From DASZGL01 sp035938875 (lineage in GTDB: Bacteria > Chloroflexota > Dormibacteria > Aeolococcales > Aeolococcaceae): 30,716 nt of DNA. Shown here piece by piece: positions 14,454 to 22,925 of the stretch. The stretch covers positions 1 to 30,716 of the forward strand of contig DASZGL010000073.1 in NCBI GenBank assembly GCA_035938875.1. Direction: 5' to 3'. A program made the position numbers and the translations under genes. Position 1 is the stretch's first letter; each line of letters begins with the position of its first letter. Below the pieces are notes generated by a model. The model saw nothing but the letters and a program-made list of their open reading frames with translations, was not told the origin of the DNA and did no database searches.

Positions 14454-15227
14454 TCAGGAGCGCTCTGCCTCTGCCGAGCGCCTCGCCGGCGCCTTCAGGA
14501 CGTCCGCGCGCATGCGGTAGCCGACTCGGGAAACCGTCTCGATGTAATCGGAGGGTCGCCTGACGTTGGTGCCATTCTCCAGCTTCTTGCGCAGCGTCCT
14601 GATGTGGCGGTCGACGACGTTCGAGCTCGGCGTGGCCTCCTCTCCCCAGATCGCGTCGAGGACGGTCGCCCGGGTCACGACCTTGCCGGCGTTGGCCATG
14701 AGTATCCCGAGCATCGCGAACTCGGTTGGGGTGAGATCGAGCGGCCGGTCACCGCGGATCGCCTCGTGCCGTGAGGCATCGAACTGCAGCGGGCCGACAC
14801 GGAGGACACGCTCCGACCACTCCTGCGGAGCAGCCCTGGCGACGCGGCGCAGCGCTGCGAAGAGGCGGGCGCCCAGCTCGGGCGGCTCGATGTCCGGGGG
14901 AAGGTAGTCGTCGGCGCCTGCGTCGAATGCCCGAAGCCTCGCGGAGATGTCGCGCTGCTGCGCCAGGAAGAGGATGGGCACGGCAGAGCGCTCGCGGATC
15001 TCGTGGCACACCGAGACCGCGTCCATGTCGGTGAACTCCGAATCGAGGATGACGGCATGCGGCTGCCAATCGGCGAAGCGGGCCATGGTGTCGGCGCCTG
15101 TCGACGTTGTGAGGACGTCGTGACCAGCCTGCCGCAACCATCCAATCTGGTGCCCGGCGCCATCCAGTCGCTGCTGAGCGATCAGGACCCGCACCGGTGC
15201 ATTTGGCGGCGGGGAATTCATATTCAC
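14454..15227 (-). CDS. OmpR-family response regulator with degenerate receiver
   Basis: 257 residues. The receiver-like domain (about 10-125) is followed by a winged-helix DNA-binding domain (about 140-245) with LTPTEFAMLGILMANAGKVV, VLDAIWGEE, NVVDRHIRTLRKKL and IETVSRVGYRM, which are the PhoB/OmpR signature. In the receiver, Asp62 (HAVILDSEF) keeps the phospho-acceptor position. The Mg-binding acidic pair after beta-1 is replaced by AQQ (VLIAQQRLD), the switch Thr/Ser by Ala (ILFLAQQ), and the universal Lys by Pro (GADDYLPPD). Normal His-Asp phosphotransfer is therefore unlikely, and it may bind DNA constitutively or respond to another ligand. No histidine kinase gene is adjacent. The first possible start is GTG 15227, with ATG at 15221; neither has a clear ribosome-binding site. 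The downstream gene on the same strand is the diguanylate cyclase, making joint regulation possible. Confidence 0.85.
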   Translation of the reverse strand: MNMNSPPPNAPVRVLIAQQRLDGAGHQIGWLRQAGHDVLTTSTGADTMARFADWQPHAVILDSEFTDMDAVSVCHEIRERSAVPILFLAQQRDISARLRAFDAGADDYLPPDIEPPELGARLFAALRRVARAAPQEWSERVLRVGPLQFDASRHEAIRGDRPLDLTPTEFAMLGILMANAGKVVTRATVLDAIWGEEATPSSNVVDRHIRTLRKKLENGTNVRRPSDYIETVSRVGYRMRADVLKAPARRSAEAERS

Positions 15228-15291
15228 GTGTGGCCAAATGAGCGGATCTGCTGACGATTATCCGGCAATGGCACTGTGGATTCCACCGTCG

Positions 15292-16839
15292 TCATGGCGG
15301 CCCTCGCCGCCAGGTGTCGATCGCGGCGTAGCGGTCGCCGGGCAAACCCGCGGCGGGGACGTTCAACGAATTGAAACCCTCACCGACGGCGAGCGTGATC
15401 GTCGGCGTGTACAGGAACACCGCCGGCGCGTCGTCAGCAAGCCTCTGGTTGACCTTCTCCGCCGCGGCCTGACGCAGTGCGGCGTCTGCCTCGGTGGCCA
15501 GCGCGTCGAGGGCGCGATCGAGGAAGGGATCGGCGCTCAGACCGCTGACGTTGAACCCGTTGGGCGGAATGGCGTTGGAGCGCCAGTAGGCGCTGACGTC
15601 GGGATCGGGTCCGTTGTCCCAGTCGGCGATGGCGACGTCGAAGGCGCCTGGGGTGATCACCTGATCGAGAAACTGGGCAACCGGGACGGGATGAACGGTG
15701 AGCGACACGCCGATCTTCCCCAGCTGGTTGGCCAGGGCGGCTGCGACCTCAGGGAGGGGGTCCGCGTCGGGCACCGTCAACGGGTAGGCGAGCATCTCGC
15801 CGTTGCGGCTGCGCACTCCGCCAGTTCCCACCGTCCAACCGGCGGCATCCAGGGCGCGCGCGCTGAGCCGCGGGTCGGGCTGCTCCGTGGGCCGGTTGAC
15901 AATCCACTGCACGCCATCGGGGATGGCGCCGACCTGGGTCCGTCCCGCGCCACCGAGGGCGCTCATCACCAGGGCCCCTCGATCGATCGCCTGGGCGATG
16001 GCGCGGCGGACGGCGGGATCGGCGAATCCCGGGCGCCGGGTGTTGAAGAGCAGGTCAACGAAGCGAAAGCTGAGCATGTCGTGGAGGTGAACGCCGGCGA
16101 TGCGCGCCGCGGCGGCACGCTGCTGAGGATCGATCGCGGTGAAGGCATCGACCTGCCCCGAGCCGAGCAGTCGTATGCCATCGTCCGATGTGGCGACGAG
16201 GTGGAACTCGAGGCTGCGCAGCGACGGGCGCATAGAGGCCTGCGGATTGGGCTGGAGCCGCACGATCGCCGAGTCGCTCGCGGCGACACGGTAGAGCCCG
16301 GAGGTCGGCATCGCCTGGGTCGCGGTGCGCTTCAGCTCGGCAGTGGTGCGCCCCTTGATGCCGGCGGCCGGGACGATGGGCAGATCGCTGATCGTCGCCG
16401 GGAATGACGACCGCGGCGCGCTCAGGTGAAAGACGATGCTGTCGACGCCGACTGTCGTGGTGATCCCCTTCCACGCGGCGGCGAGGTGGGGGTCGGGGAA
16501 GTCCGCCACCTGGACGAGGGCGACGCTGGCGGCGACGTCGGCGACCGTCAGCCGGCTGCCGTCCGACCAACGCTTGTCCGCGCCGATGGTGAATCGGTAC
16601 TCGAGCCCGTCTCCGCTGGTGCCCCAGGTCGCGGCCAGGTCGCTGGTGGGCAGGGCGCGATTGTCGAGGTGCAGCAGTCGCCGGTAGAGCAGGCGGCTGA
16701 GGTCACGCGCTCCCGGGTCGTCGCCGGCGAACAGGGGGTCGAGGGCGACGGGACGGTGAGTGGCGACCAGCGCCTCGCGGTAGTCGGGCTGCGCGGGCCC
16801 GCCACGAGAGAGCGCGGCGACTGTTCCCAGCGCGGCCAC
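15292..16839 (-). CDS. Oligopeptide/nickel-type ABC substrate-binding protein (SBP_bac_5)
   Basis: The frame encodes an OppA/DppA-like protein: VALDPLFAGDDPGARDLSRLLYRRLLHLDN, DLAATWGTSGDGLEYRFTI, KRWSDGSRLTVADV, then in the second lobe RFVDLLFNTRRPGFADPAVRRAIAQAIDR and QWIVNRPTEQPDPRLS, ending in APAVFLYTPTI. GTG 16839 is the nearest canonical start (515 residues). However, an uncleaved membrane anchor (RRRLVQAAIVLAFAGVAALG) lies in frame just upstream, so the real start is earlier. There the frame has no ATG, GTG or TTG until 17133, inside secG. An ATC at 16887 (ATC CGC CGC CGG), five nt after the secG stop, is the most natural position for a start codon. The protein should capture peptides outside the membrane, but no permease or ATPase genes are nearby. 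It is probably co-transcribed with secG. Confidence 0.8.
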   Translation of the reverse strand: MAALGTVAALSRGGPAQPDYREALVATHRPVALDPLFAGDDPGARDLSRLLYRRLLHLDNRALPTSDLAATWGTSGDGLEYRFTIGADKRWSDGSRLTVADVAASVALVQVADFPDPHLAAAWKGITTTVGVDSIVFHLSAPRSSFPATISDLPIVPAAGIKGRTTAELKRTATQAMPTSGLYRVAASDSAIVRLQPNPQASMRPSLRSLEFHLVATSDDGIRLLGSGQVDAFTAIDPQQRAAAARIAGVHLHDMLSFRFVDLLFNTRRPGFADPAVRRAIAQAIDRGALVMSALGGAGRTQVGAIPDGVQWIVNRPTEQPDPRLSARALDAAGWTVGTGGVRSRNGEMLAYPLTVPDADPLPEVAAALANQLGKIGVSLTVHPVPVAQFLDQVITPGAFDVAIADWDNGPDPDVSAYWRSNAIPPNGFNVSGLSADPFLDRALDALATEADAALRQAAAEKVNQRLADDAPAVFLYTPTITLAVGEGFNSLNVPAAGLPGDRYAAIDTWRRGPP

Positions 16840-16892
16840 ACCGGCGAAGGCGAGGACGATGGCCGCCTGGACGAGCCGGCGGCGGATGCGGC

Positions 16893-17129
16893 CTAACGAG
16901 TGCCGTAGTAGGTGTCGAGGACCGAGACGATGACGAAGAGGCCGATGAGCACCGCCGTAGCGCGGAGCAGGCTGCGCTCCAGCCCGCGCCGGCGGCGGTA
17001 GCCGCCACCGATGTCCCCCCCGCCCCCGATCGTCCCGCCGAGACCGCTTGCCTTGGGGGTCTGGAGCAACACGCCAAGCATCACCAGCACGGCCAGGATC
17101 ACCTGGATCACGGCGAGGGCGCTCTTCAC
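16893..17129 (-). CDS. secG: Preprotein translocase subunit SecG
   Basis: 78 residues from GTG 17129, which has a perfect GGAGGT ribosome-binding site (about 17140-17145) on the minus strand. Two membrane helices (about 5-22, ALAVIQVILAVLVMLGVLL, and about 56-72, RATAVLIGLFVIVSVL) flank a conserved cytoplasmic loop, QTPKASGLGGTIGGGGDIGGG. This is the SecG signature (Q..K..GLGG...GG). SecG joins SecY and SecE in the protein-conducting channel and helps SecA-driven export. Longer frames to 17243 are not needed. Placement downstream of a glycolytic gap-pgk-tpi block is common in high-GC Gram-positives; here gpmI and a divergent phospholipase-like gene lie between. Confidence 0.9.
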   Translation of the reverse strand: MKSALAVIQVILAVLVMLGVLLQTPKASGLGGTIGGGGDIGGGYRRRRGLERSLLRATAVLIGLFVIVSVLDTYYGTR

Positions 17130-17161
17130 CCAACAGGACCTCCGATCGATGGGACCGGGGA

Positions 17162-17167
17162 AGTATA
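17162..17167 (-). promoter_or_regulatory. Candidate -10 element for secG
   Basis: TATACT read on the minus strand (17167-17162) in a 147-bp divergent region is a close match to a -10 box. It would start transcription about 25 nt before the secG start. No matching -35 at 16-18 nt was seen. Confidence 0.4.
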
Positions 17168-17236
17168 CCGGCGGGGCTGAATTCGCCCGGATCGCCAATC
17201 GGCGGCCGAGAGCTTCTGCCATCCTGTCATTTTGTC

Positions 17237-17265
17237 TTGACATGACGACTTCTACGATGTAGCTT
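17237..17265 (+). promoter_or_regulatory. Candidate promoter for the phospholipase-D-like gene
   Basis: A consensus TTGACA (17237-17242) is followed after 17 nt by TAGCTT (17260-17265), a weak -10. The transcript would begin only a few nucleotides before GTG 17274/ATG 17277, so the message would be leaderless or nearly so. Confidence 0.4.
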
Positions 17266-17276
17266 GCCGCCTCGTG

Positions 17277-18344
17277 ATGGGAAACATCCGTTCGTCACGG
17301 CAGGCAATGCGCTGCCTCGTCCTCGCGGCAGCTCTGGCCGGATGCGGTCAGGCCGCCGTTGCAGCCCCGGCGCCGCATGGCGCCTTCGCCCGATCACCTG
17401 CGTACCCAACCGTGGCAGGCCCGGCGGTGCCGGTCGGCGACGACAGCGTGTCCGTCCTACCCCGAGGCGTGGTGGCCTTCCCGGTCATCCGAGGGCTGCT
17501 CGAGCATGCCCGGCAGCGGATCGACCTCGAGATGTACGAGCTGGCCAGGGCCGACCTGGTCGGCGCCCTGATCGGCGCCCACCGGCGGGGAGTTGCCGTC
17601 ACTGTCATCGTCGACGCCTCCGTCGTCGTCACCGCGGCGGCGGCGGCGCAACTCCGCGGTGACGGCGTCGACGTCATCGACTACCCGGTGCGCAAGATGA
17701 TGATCGACCACGTCAAACTCCTCGTCGTCGACGGTGACGTTGCCGTCGTCGGTGGCATCAACTGGGGCACCGGTTCAGCAGCGAACCACGACTTCGACGC
17801 GTTGGTCCGCGGTCCAGCGGCTGCCAATCTCGAGGATGTCTTCCTCGGCGACCTGGTGACGTGCGGACGCGAGGTCGTGGCTCCGCCGCAGCGCAGTGAC
17901 GCCGCCATCCTGGTGGCCACCACGCTGCCCGGCACCGCCATCCGTCCGCTGGCCATGCAGCTCATCGAGGAGGCGCGCCAGAGCATCGACCTCGAGCTCT
18001 ACGTCCTCACCGATGCCGGCATCGTCCATGCCGTGGAGCGGGCGCAGCGTCGGGGTGTGGCGGTGCGCGTCCTCCTCGACCCCGACCAACGGCCCAGCGA
18101 CCCGTCGGCGGCTGAGCTGCGCGCCGCCGGCGTCGACCTCCGCGTGTATCACGGCGGCGGTGAGAAGCTGCACGCCAAGGTCGGCGTCGCCGACGGACGC
18201 CGGGTTCTCATGGGCAGCGCCAACTGGACACGCAGCGGATTCGAGCGCAACCACGAGCTCGACATCGAGGTCCTCGATTCCGCGGTGGTGGCCGGCGCCT
18301 TCGAGGCGGCGATGGCCGCTGACTGGGCAGCCTCCGCGTCGTGA
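17277..18344 (+). CDS. Secreted phospholipase-D-like lipoprotein with two HKD motifs
   Basis: 355 residues from ATG 17277. MGNIRSSRQAMRCLVLAAALAGC is a lipoprotein signal with the lipidated Cys at 23. Two PLD half-domains follow. The first has H145-x-K147-x4-D152 in DHVKLLVVDGDVAVVGGINWGTGS. The second has H299-x-K301-x4-D306 in LHAKVGVADGRRVLMGSANWTRSG. Each half also carries the upstream RIDLEMYEL/SIDLELYVL strand. Both catalytic motifs are complete, so a phosphodiesterase active site can form within one chain. Family members include cardiolipin synthase, phospholipase D and the Nuc endonuclease. There are no membrane helices beyond the signal, so a surface-anchored lipase or nuclease is more likely than cardiolipin synthase. 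The gene is on the plus strand, interrupting the run of minus-strand genes between gpmI and secG. It has its own promoter. Confidence 0.88.
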   Translation: MGNIRSSRQAMRCLVLAAALAGCGQAAVAAPAPHGAFARSPAYPTVAGPAVPVGDDSVSVLPRGVVAFPVIRGLLEHARQRIDLEMYELARADLVGALIGAHRRGVAVTVIVDASVVVTAAAAAQLRGDGVDVIDYPVRKMMIDHVKLLVVDGDVAVVGGINWGTGSAANHDFDALVRGPAAANLEDVFLGDLVTCGREVVAPPQRSDAAILVATTLPGTAIRPLAMQLIEEARQSIDLELYVLTDAGIVHAVERAQRRGVAVRVLLDPDQRPSDPSAAELRAAGVDLRVYHGGGEKLHAKVGVADGRRVLMGSANWTRSGFERNHELDIEVLDSAVVAGAFEAAMAADWAASAS

Positions 18345-18383
18345 GCGCGGCGGCCCCTGCTGTGCTGCGGACGCTCAGTGGGC

Positions 18384-19919
18384 TCAGCAGCGTAGGTCGG
18401 TGCCGGTCATCGCCGCCGGCGCGGGTAGACGAAGCAGGCCCAGCACCGTCGGTGCGATGTCGCGGAGGCCTCCGTCGTCGCGCAGGCCCGTCGCCGTGGT
18501 ACCGCAGAGCAGCGCGGGCACGAGACTGGTGGTGTGCGCCGTGAGCCGCGAGCCGTCGCGAGGATCGATCTTCAGCTCGGCGTTGCCGTGATCAGCGGTC
18601 ATCAGCACCGCACCGTCGACCGCGAGAGCGGCCTCAACGACCCGTCCCATGCATCCGTCGGTGAACTCGACGGCAGCGACCGTGGCGTCGAAGTCCCCGG
18701 TGTGGCCGACCATGTCGGCGTTGGCGTAGTTGACCACGATGAGCGCGTCCTCGCCGAGCCGCAGGTGCTCCACTACAGCATCGGTGATCAATTGGGCGCT
18801 CATCGCCGGAGTCGTGTCGTAGGTGGCCACGCGCGGCGAGGGGACGAGCAGCCGCTCCTCCCCGGAGAAGGGCTGCTCGCGTCCGCCGTTGATGAAGTAG
18901 GTGACGTGGGCGTACTTCTCTGTCTCGGCGACGTGGAACTGGCGAAGACCGGCGCGGCTGACGACCTCGGCCAGGGAGTCGCTGACGTCGTCCTTGGGAA
19001 AGGCGACCTGGGCGCGAAGGCCGGCTTCATACTCGGTGTAGGTGGCCAGCAGGAGGTCGTCGATGCGACGCGTGCGCGCAAAGCCCCCGAAGTCCTGGTC
19101 GACGAGCGCGTGACACAGCTGCCGCGCACGATCGGGCCGGAAGTTGAAGAACACCGCCGAGTCGCCGTCCTCGATGCGCACCCTGTGCTGCGCGTCGGCG
19201 GCGATGGACACCGGCTCGATGAACTCGTCGGTGATTCCGTTCGCATAGCACTGCTCGATGTAGCCGAGTGCGCTCGGCGCAGTGCCGTCGCCATCACCGG
19301 CGATGACCTCGTAGGCGCGGCGGGTGCGCTCCCAGCGCTTGTCACGATCCATGGCGTAGTAGCGCCCGCTGATGGTGGCGATGTGCCCCGTGCCCATCAC
19401 CTGCAGCGCGGCCTCGAACTCGGCGACGAACTCGGCCGCGCTCGTCGGCGGCTCGTCGCGACCGTCGGTGAAGGCGTGGACGTAGACGCGGTCGAGGCCT
19501 CGCCGCCGGGCGAGCTCGACAAGGGCCAGGGCGTGATCCTGGTGGCTGTGCACACCGCCGGGCGACACCAGCCCGAGACAGTGCAGCGCGCGCCCCTTCT
19601 GCTGCGCGCGGTCGACCGCGGCGCAGAGCACCGAGTTCTCGAAGAAGGTTCCCTGGTCGATCGCCCGGCTGATCTTGGGCAGGTCCTGGAAGATGACGCG
19701 GCCCGTGCCGATGGTCAAATGGCCCACCTCGGAGTTGCCCTGCTGCCCCGGGGGCAGACCGACCGCTTCACCGCTGGCTGCAACCGTCGTCCACGGCCAG
19801 CGCCTCATGCACTCGTCGAGGTGCGGGGTTCGCGCCGCGGCGATGGCGTTGCCGAAGTCGTCAGCGTTGTATCCCCATCCGTCGCAGATGACGAGCACAA
19901 CGGGTCGCACCGCGGTCAC
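18384..19919 (-). CDS. gpmI: 2,3-bisphosphoglycerate-independent phosphoglycerate mutase
   Basis: 511 residues, the normal length for iPGM. It converts 3-phosphoglycerate to 2-phosphoglycerate through a phospho-Ser intermediate, using Mn2+. N-terminal VLVICDGWGYN carries the first metal-ligand Asp, and the nucleophile is Ser63 in QQGNSEVGH. ISGRYYAMDRDKRWERT and FFNFRPDRARQL hold substrate-binding Arg residues of the transferase domain. VNYANADMVGHTGD and LMTADHGNAE supply the metal-binding Asp/His residues of the phosphatase domain. GTG 19919 overlaps the tpiA stop by four bases (GTGA). The last gene of the operon, it converges on the phospholipase-like gene 39 bp away with no clear terminator in between. 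It completes a gap-pgk-tpiA-gpmI lower-glycolysis set. Confidence 0.96.
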   Translation of the reverse strand: MTAVRPVVLVICDGWGYNADDFGNAIAAARTPHLDECMRRWPWTTVAASGEAVGLPPGQQGNSEVGHLTIGTGRVIFQDLPKISRAIDQGTFFENSVLCAAVDRAQQKGRALHCLGLVSPGGVHSHQDHALALVELARRRGLDRVYVHAFTDGRDEPPTSAAEFVAEFEAALQVMGTGHIATISGRYYAMDRDKRWERTRRAYEVIAGDGDGTAPSALGYIEQCYANGITDEFIEPVSIAADAQHRVRIEDGDSAVFFNFRPDRARQLCHALVDQDFGGFARTRRIDDLLLATYTEYEAGLRAQVAFPKDDVSDSLAEVVSRAGLRQFHVAETEKYAHVTYFINGGREQPFSGEERLLVPSPRVATYDTTPAMSAQLITDAVVEHLRLGEDALIVVNYANADMVGHTGDFDATVAAVEFTDGCMGRVVEAALAVDGAVLMTADHGNAELKIDPRDGSRLTAHTTSLVPALLCGTTATGLRDDGGLRDIAPTVLGLLRLPAPAAMTGTDLRC

Positions 19920-20680
19920 GGCGGTCCGGCCGCGGCGACGATGCGGGCGAAATCGGCGGGCCGCAGGCTGGCGCCGCCGACGAGGCCACCGTCGATGTCG
20001 TCCTCGCCGAACAGTGAGGTCGCGTTGTCTGCGGTGACGCTGCCGCCGTAGAGGATGCGGACCCCTTCGCTACCCGCCGCGTCGAAGAGGCCGCGCAGCC
20101 TGCCCCGGATGCCGGCACACGTGGTCTGAGCGATCTCCGGCGTCGCGGTGCGTCCCGTGCCGATGGCCCACACCGGCTCGTAGGCGACGACGCATCGCTG
20201 CAGGCCGGCAGCGTCGACCGACGCCAGGGCGACGTCGAGCTGACGATGGATCACCTCGTCGGTGACGCCGGACTCCCGCTCGTCGAGCGTCTCGCCGACG
20301 GCGAGGATGACGCTCAGGTCCCACGTCAGTGCTCGGCGCAGCTTGGCGGCGACCTGTTCGTCGGTCTCACCGAGGAGGTGGCGGCGCTCCGAGTGCCCCA
20401 CGAGGACGAAGTCGCACCAGCCACTCAGCGACGCCGGCGACACCTCGCCGGTGAACGCGCCGCTGTCCTCCCAGAAGCAGTCCTGCGCGCCGAGCTTGAT
20501 GCCGCTGCCGGCGAGCTCGTCGCGCAGCGCCCAGAGGTGGGTGAAGGGGGGTAGGACGGCGACCTCGACACCCGCGGGCCGCTGCATGGCGGTGATCTGC
20601 CGAGCCAGGTCGATGCCCTCGTTGACCGACGTGTTCATCTTCCAGTTGCCGGCAACCAGCGGGGTGCGCCCTGGATTCAC
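19916..20680 (-). CDS. tpiA: Triose-phosphate isomerase
   Basis: 254 residues, full length for a TIM barrel. It interconverts dihydroxyacetone phosphate and glyceraldehyde-3-phosphate. Catalytic residues are visible: N12 and K14 in GNWKMN, H96 in VLVGHSERR, and E168 in the AYEPVWAIGTG signature. The phosphate-binding end is present as ILYGGSVTADN and GGLVGGASL. GTG 20680 overlaps the pgk stop by four bases, and its own stop overlaps the gpmI start, so it is translationally coupled on both sides. Cytoplasmic, normally a dimer. Confidence 0.97.
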   Translation of the reverse strand: MNPGRTPLVAGNWKMNTSVNEGIDLARQITAMQRPAGVEVAVLPPFTHLWALRDELAGSGIKLGAQDCFWEDSGAFTGEVSPASLSGWCDFVLVGHSERRHLLGETDEQVAAKLRRALTWDLSVILAVGETLDERESGVTDEVIHRQLDVALASVDAAGLQRCVVAYEPVWAIGTGRTATPEIAQTTCAGIRGRLRGLFDAAGSEGVRILYGGSVTADNATSLFGEDDIDGGLVGGASLRPADFARIVAAAGPP

Positions 20681-21864
20681 GAGTTACGGTCTAGAAGGGC
20701 GGCAACTCCGGGGAGGGTGCGGCCCTCGAGGAACTCGAGCGTGGCACCGCCGCCGGTGCTGACATGGGTGATGCAACCGGTGACACCGAAGCTGTCCAGG
20801 GCGGCAGCCAGGTCACCGCCACCGACGACGGTGATCGCCGGCGACTCCGCCAGGGCCTGGGCGACGCGGCGCGTGCCGGCGGCGAAATCGGGGATCTCGC
20901 AGACGCCGAGGGGGCCGTTCCACACGACAGTCCCCGCGGAGGCGCAGCAGTCGGCGATCTGCGCCGCGGTCTCGGGACCGATGTCGAGCGCCGCCCAGTC
21001 GTTGGGGATCGCCTTCCAGGCGACAACCTCGGTCGGCGCGCCCGCTGTCGGAGACGGCGCGACCACCACGTCGACGGGCAGGCGGAGATCGGCAGGTCCG
21101 CGGCGCGCCTGCTCGAGCAGCGATGTCGCGACGTCGAGCTGGTCCTCCTCGACCAGCGACGTCCCCGTCTCCTCGCCCAGAGCGCGGTAGAAGGTGGACG
21201 CCATGGCGCCCCCCAACCAGAGAGTGTCGACACGCGCGAGCAGGCTGCGGACGACGCCGATCTTGGTGGAGATCTTGGCCCCACCGATGATCGCCAGCAG
21301 GGGTCGCCGGGGTGCGTCGAGGACACTGCCGAGCATCTCCAGCTCTCTGGTCATCAGGTAGCCGGCGTACGCGGGAAGATGAGCGGCCACGCCGACCGTC
21401 GACGCATGTGCCCGATGGGCCGTGCCGAAGGCGTCGTCGACGTAGATGTCGGCGAGCCCGGCAAGCCGCGATGCGAGCTCGTCGTCATTGCGTTCCTCGC
21501 CCGGCTCGAACCGGACGTTCTCGATCATGCCGATCTGGCCGTCGCGCAGCTGGGCTGACATCGTCTGAGCCGACTCCCCGGCGACGTCGGCCGCGACCGC
21601 GACCGTTACCCCGAGGAGCTCGCTCAGCCGGGTGGCCAGCGGCGCCACGCGAAGGCTTTCGTCGACCGTGCCCTTGGGCCGGCCCAGGTGAGTGGCAACC
21701 ACCACGCGGGCACCACGCTCGAGCAGGGCCCGCAGGGTGGGAATGGCTGCGGCGATGCGACGGTCGTCGACGATGCGCCCGTCGGCCATGGGAACGTTGA
21801 AGTCGACTCTGACGAGAACTCGACGCCCGCGAACTTCGACGTCGTCGATGGTCGCCTTGGTCAC
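20677..21864 (-). CDS. pgk: Phosphoglycerate kinase
   Basis: 395 residues, standard length. It transfers the acyl phosphate of 1,3-bisphosphoglycerate to ADP. Family landmarks in order: RRVLVRVDFNVPMADG (substrate Asp/Asn), VVVATHLGRPKG, IGMIENVRFEPGEE, DIYVDDAFGTAHRAHAS, AIIGGAKISTKIGVVRSLL, WNGPLGVCEIPDFA, and the C-terminal VVGGGDLAAALDSFG...HVSTGGGATLEFLEG. Start is GTG 21864 after a 48-bp gap from gap. That gap is GC-rich and can fold locally, but I see no promoter. Its stop overlaps the tpiA start (GTGA). Confidence 0.97.
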   Translation of the reverse strand: MTKATIDDVEVRGRRVLVRVDFNVPMADGRIVDDRRIAAAIPTLRALLERGARVVVATHLGRPKGTVDESLRVAPLATRLSELLGVTVAVAADVAGESAQTMSAQLRDGQIGMIENVRFEPGEERNDDELASRLAGLADIYVDDAFGTAHRAHASTVGVAAHLPAYAGYLMTRELEMLGSVLDAPRRPLLAIIGGAKISTKIGVVRSLLARVDTLWLGGAMASTFYRALGEETGTSLVEEDQLDVATSLLEQARRGPADLRLPVDVVVAPSPTAGAPTEVVAWKAIPNDWAALDIGPETAAQIADCCASAGTVVWNGPLGVCEIPDFAAGTRRVAQALAESPAITVVGGGDLAAALDSFGVTGCITHVSTGGGATLEFLEGRTLPGVAALLDRNS

Positions 21865-21912
21865 GATCGCTCTAGTCGGCGGCGCGCCGTGCTGCGCGGC
21901 GGCCGCTCGAGC

Positions 21913-22920
21913 TCACAGGCGGTCGGCCATGTGCTCGACGAGGTCGACGACACGGCAGGAGTAGCCCCACTCGTTGTCGTACCAGGACAGCACCTTGACC
22001 ATGCGCTCGCCGACGGCCATGGTCAACGGCGCGTCGACGATCGACGAGTGACTGTCGTGGAGGAAGTCGACGGAGACGAGCTCCTCGTCGGTCACCGCGA
22101 GGATGCCCTGGAGCTCGCCGTCGGCGGCCTCACGCAGTTCGGCGTTGACATCCTCTACGGTCGCCGACTTTTCCAACGTTGCCACCAGATCGACGATGCT
22201 GACGTCGCGGACGGGGACGCGCAACGACAGGCCATGCAGCTTCCCTTTGAGCTCGGGCAGGACAAGCGACATCGCCTTGGCCGCGCCTGTCGTTGTGGGA
22301 ATGATCGACTCCGCCGCCGCGCGCGCTCGCCGCAGATCGCTGTGCGGTGCGTCGAGAAGGCGCTGGTCACTGGTGTATGCGTGAACCGTGGTCATCAGCC
22401 CGCACTCGATGCCAAAGCGATCGCTCAGCACCTTGGCGACCGGTGCCAGGCAGTTGGTGGTGCAGGAGGCGTTGGAGACGATGTGGTGCTGCGCCGGGTC
22501 GTATGCGGCGTGGTTGACGCCCATGCAGATGGTGATGTCCTCGTTCTTCGCCGGTGCGCTGATCACCACCTTGCGGGCACCGGCCTCGAGGTGCGAGCGC
22601 GCTTGCTCGGCGTCGGTGTACAGGCCCGTGGACTCGATGACGATGTCGACGCCGAGGGACGACCACGGCAGGCGCTGCAGATCGCGTTCGGCCAGGACCT
22701 GCAGCCGCTGTCCGTCGACGACCAGCGAGCCGTCGTCGACGGCGACGGTACCGGGATAAGGACCCAGGATGCTGTCGTGCCGGAGCAGGTGGGCCAGCGT
22801 CGCCGCATCGGTGATGTCGTTGACGGCGACGACGTCGAGCTCGCTGTTGCGCTCGCGCAGCGCCCGGTAGACGTTGCGCCCGATCCGGCCGAAGCCGTTG
22901 ATGCCCACCTTGGTGCCCAT
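21913..22920 (-). CDS. gap: Type I glyceraldehyde-3-phosphate dehydrogenase
   Basis: 335 residues. The NAD-binding N-terminus is VGINGFGRIGRNVYRA, with VNDITDAATLAHLLRHDS. The catalytic Cys153 lies in SNASCTTNCLAP and the general base is His180 in MTTVHAYTSDQ. Phosphate-binding residues are in RRARAAAESIIPTTTGAAKA, and the C-terminus SWYDNEWGYSCRVVDLVEHM is typical. It oxidises glyceraldehyde-3-phosphate to 1,3-bisphosphoglycerate. ATG 22920 lies five nt after the whiA stop with GGAGG just upstream, within the end of whiA. Being directly behind WhiA is conserved in many high-GC Gram-positives. Confidence 0.97.
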   Translation of the reverse strand: MGTKVGINGFGRIGRNVYRALRERNSELDVVAVNDITDAATLAHLLRHDSILGPYPGTVAVDDGSLVVDGQRLQVLAERDLQRLPWSSLGVDIVIESTGLYTDAEQARSHLEAGARKVVISAPAKNEDITICMGVNHAAYDPAQHHIVSNASCTTNCLAPVAKVLSDRFGIECGLMTTVHAYTSDQRLLDAPHSDLRRARAAAESIIPTTTGAAKAMSLVLPELKGKLHGLSLRVPVRDVSIVDLVATLEKSATVEDVNAELREAADGELQGILAVTDEELVSVDFLHDSHSSIVDAPLTMAVGERMVKVLSWYDNEWGYSCRVVDLVEHMADRL

Positions 22921-22925
22921 GCGTC

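Noticed and set aside
15238..16407. 389-codon plus-strand frame opposite the peptide-binding protein
   Set aside because: The opposite strand encodes a recognisable SBP_bac_5 protein; this frame has no domains.
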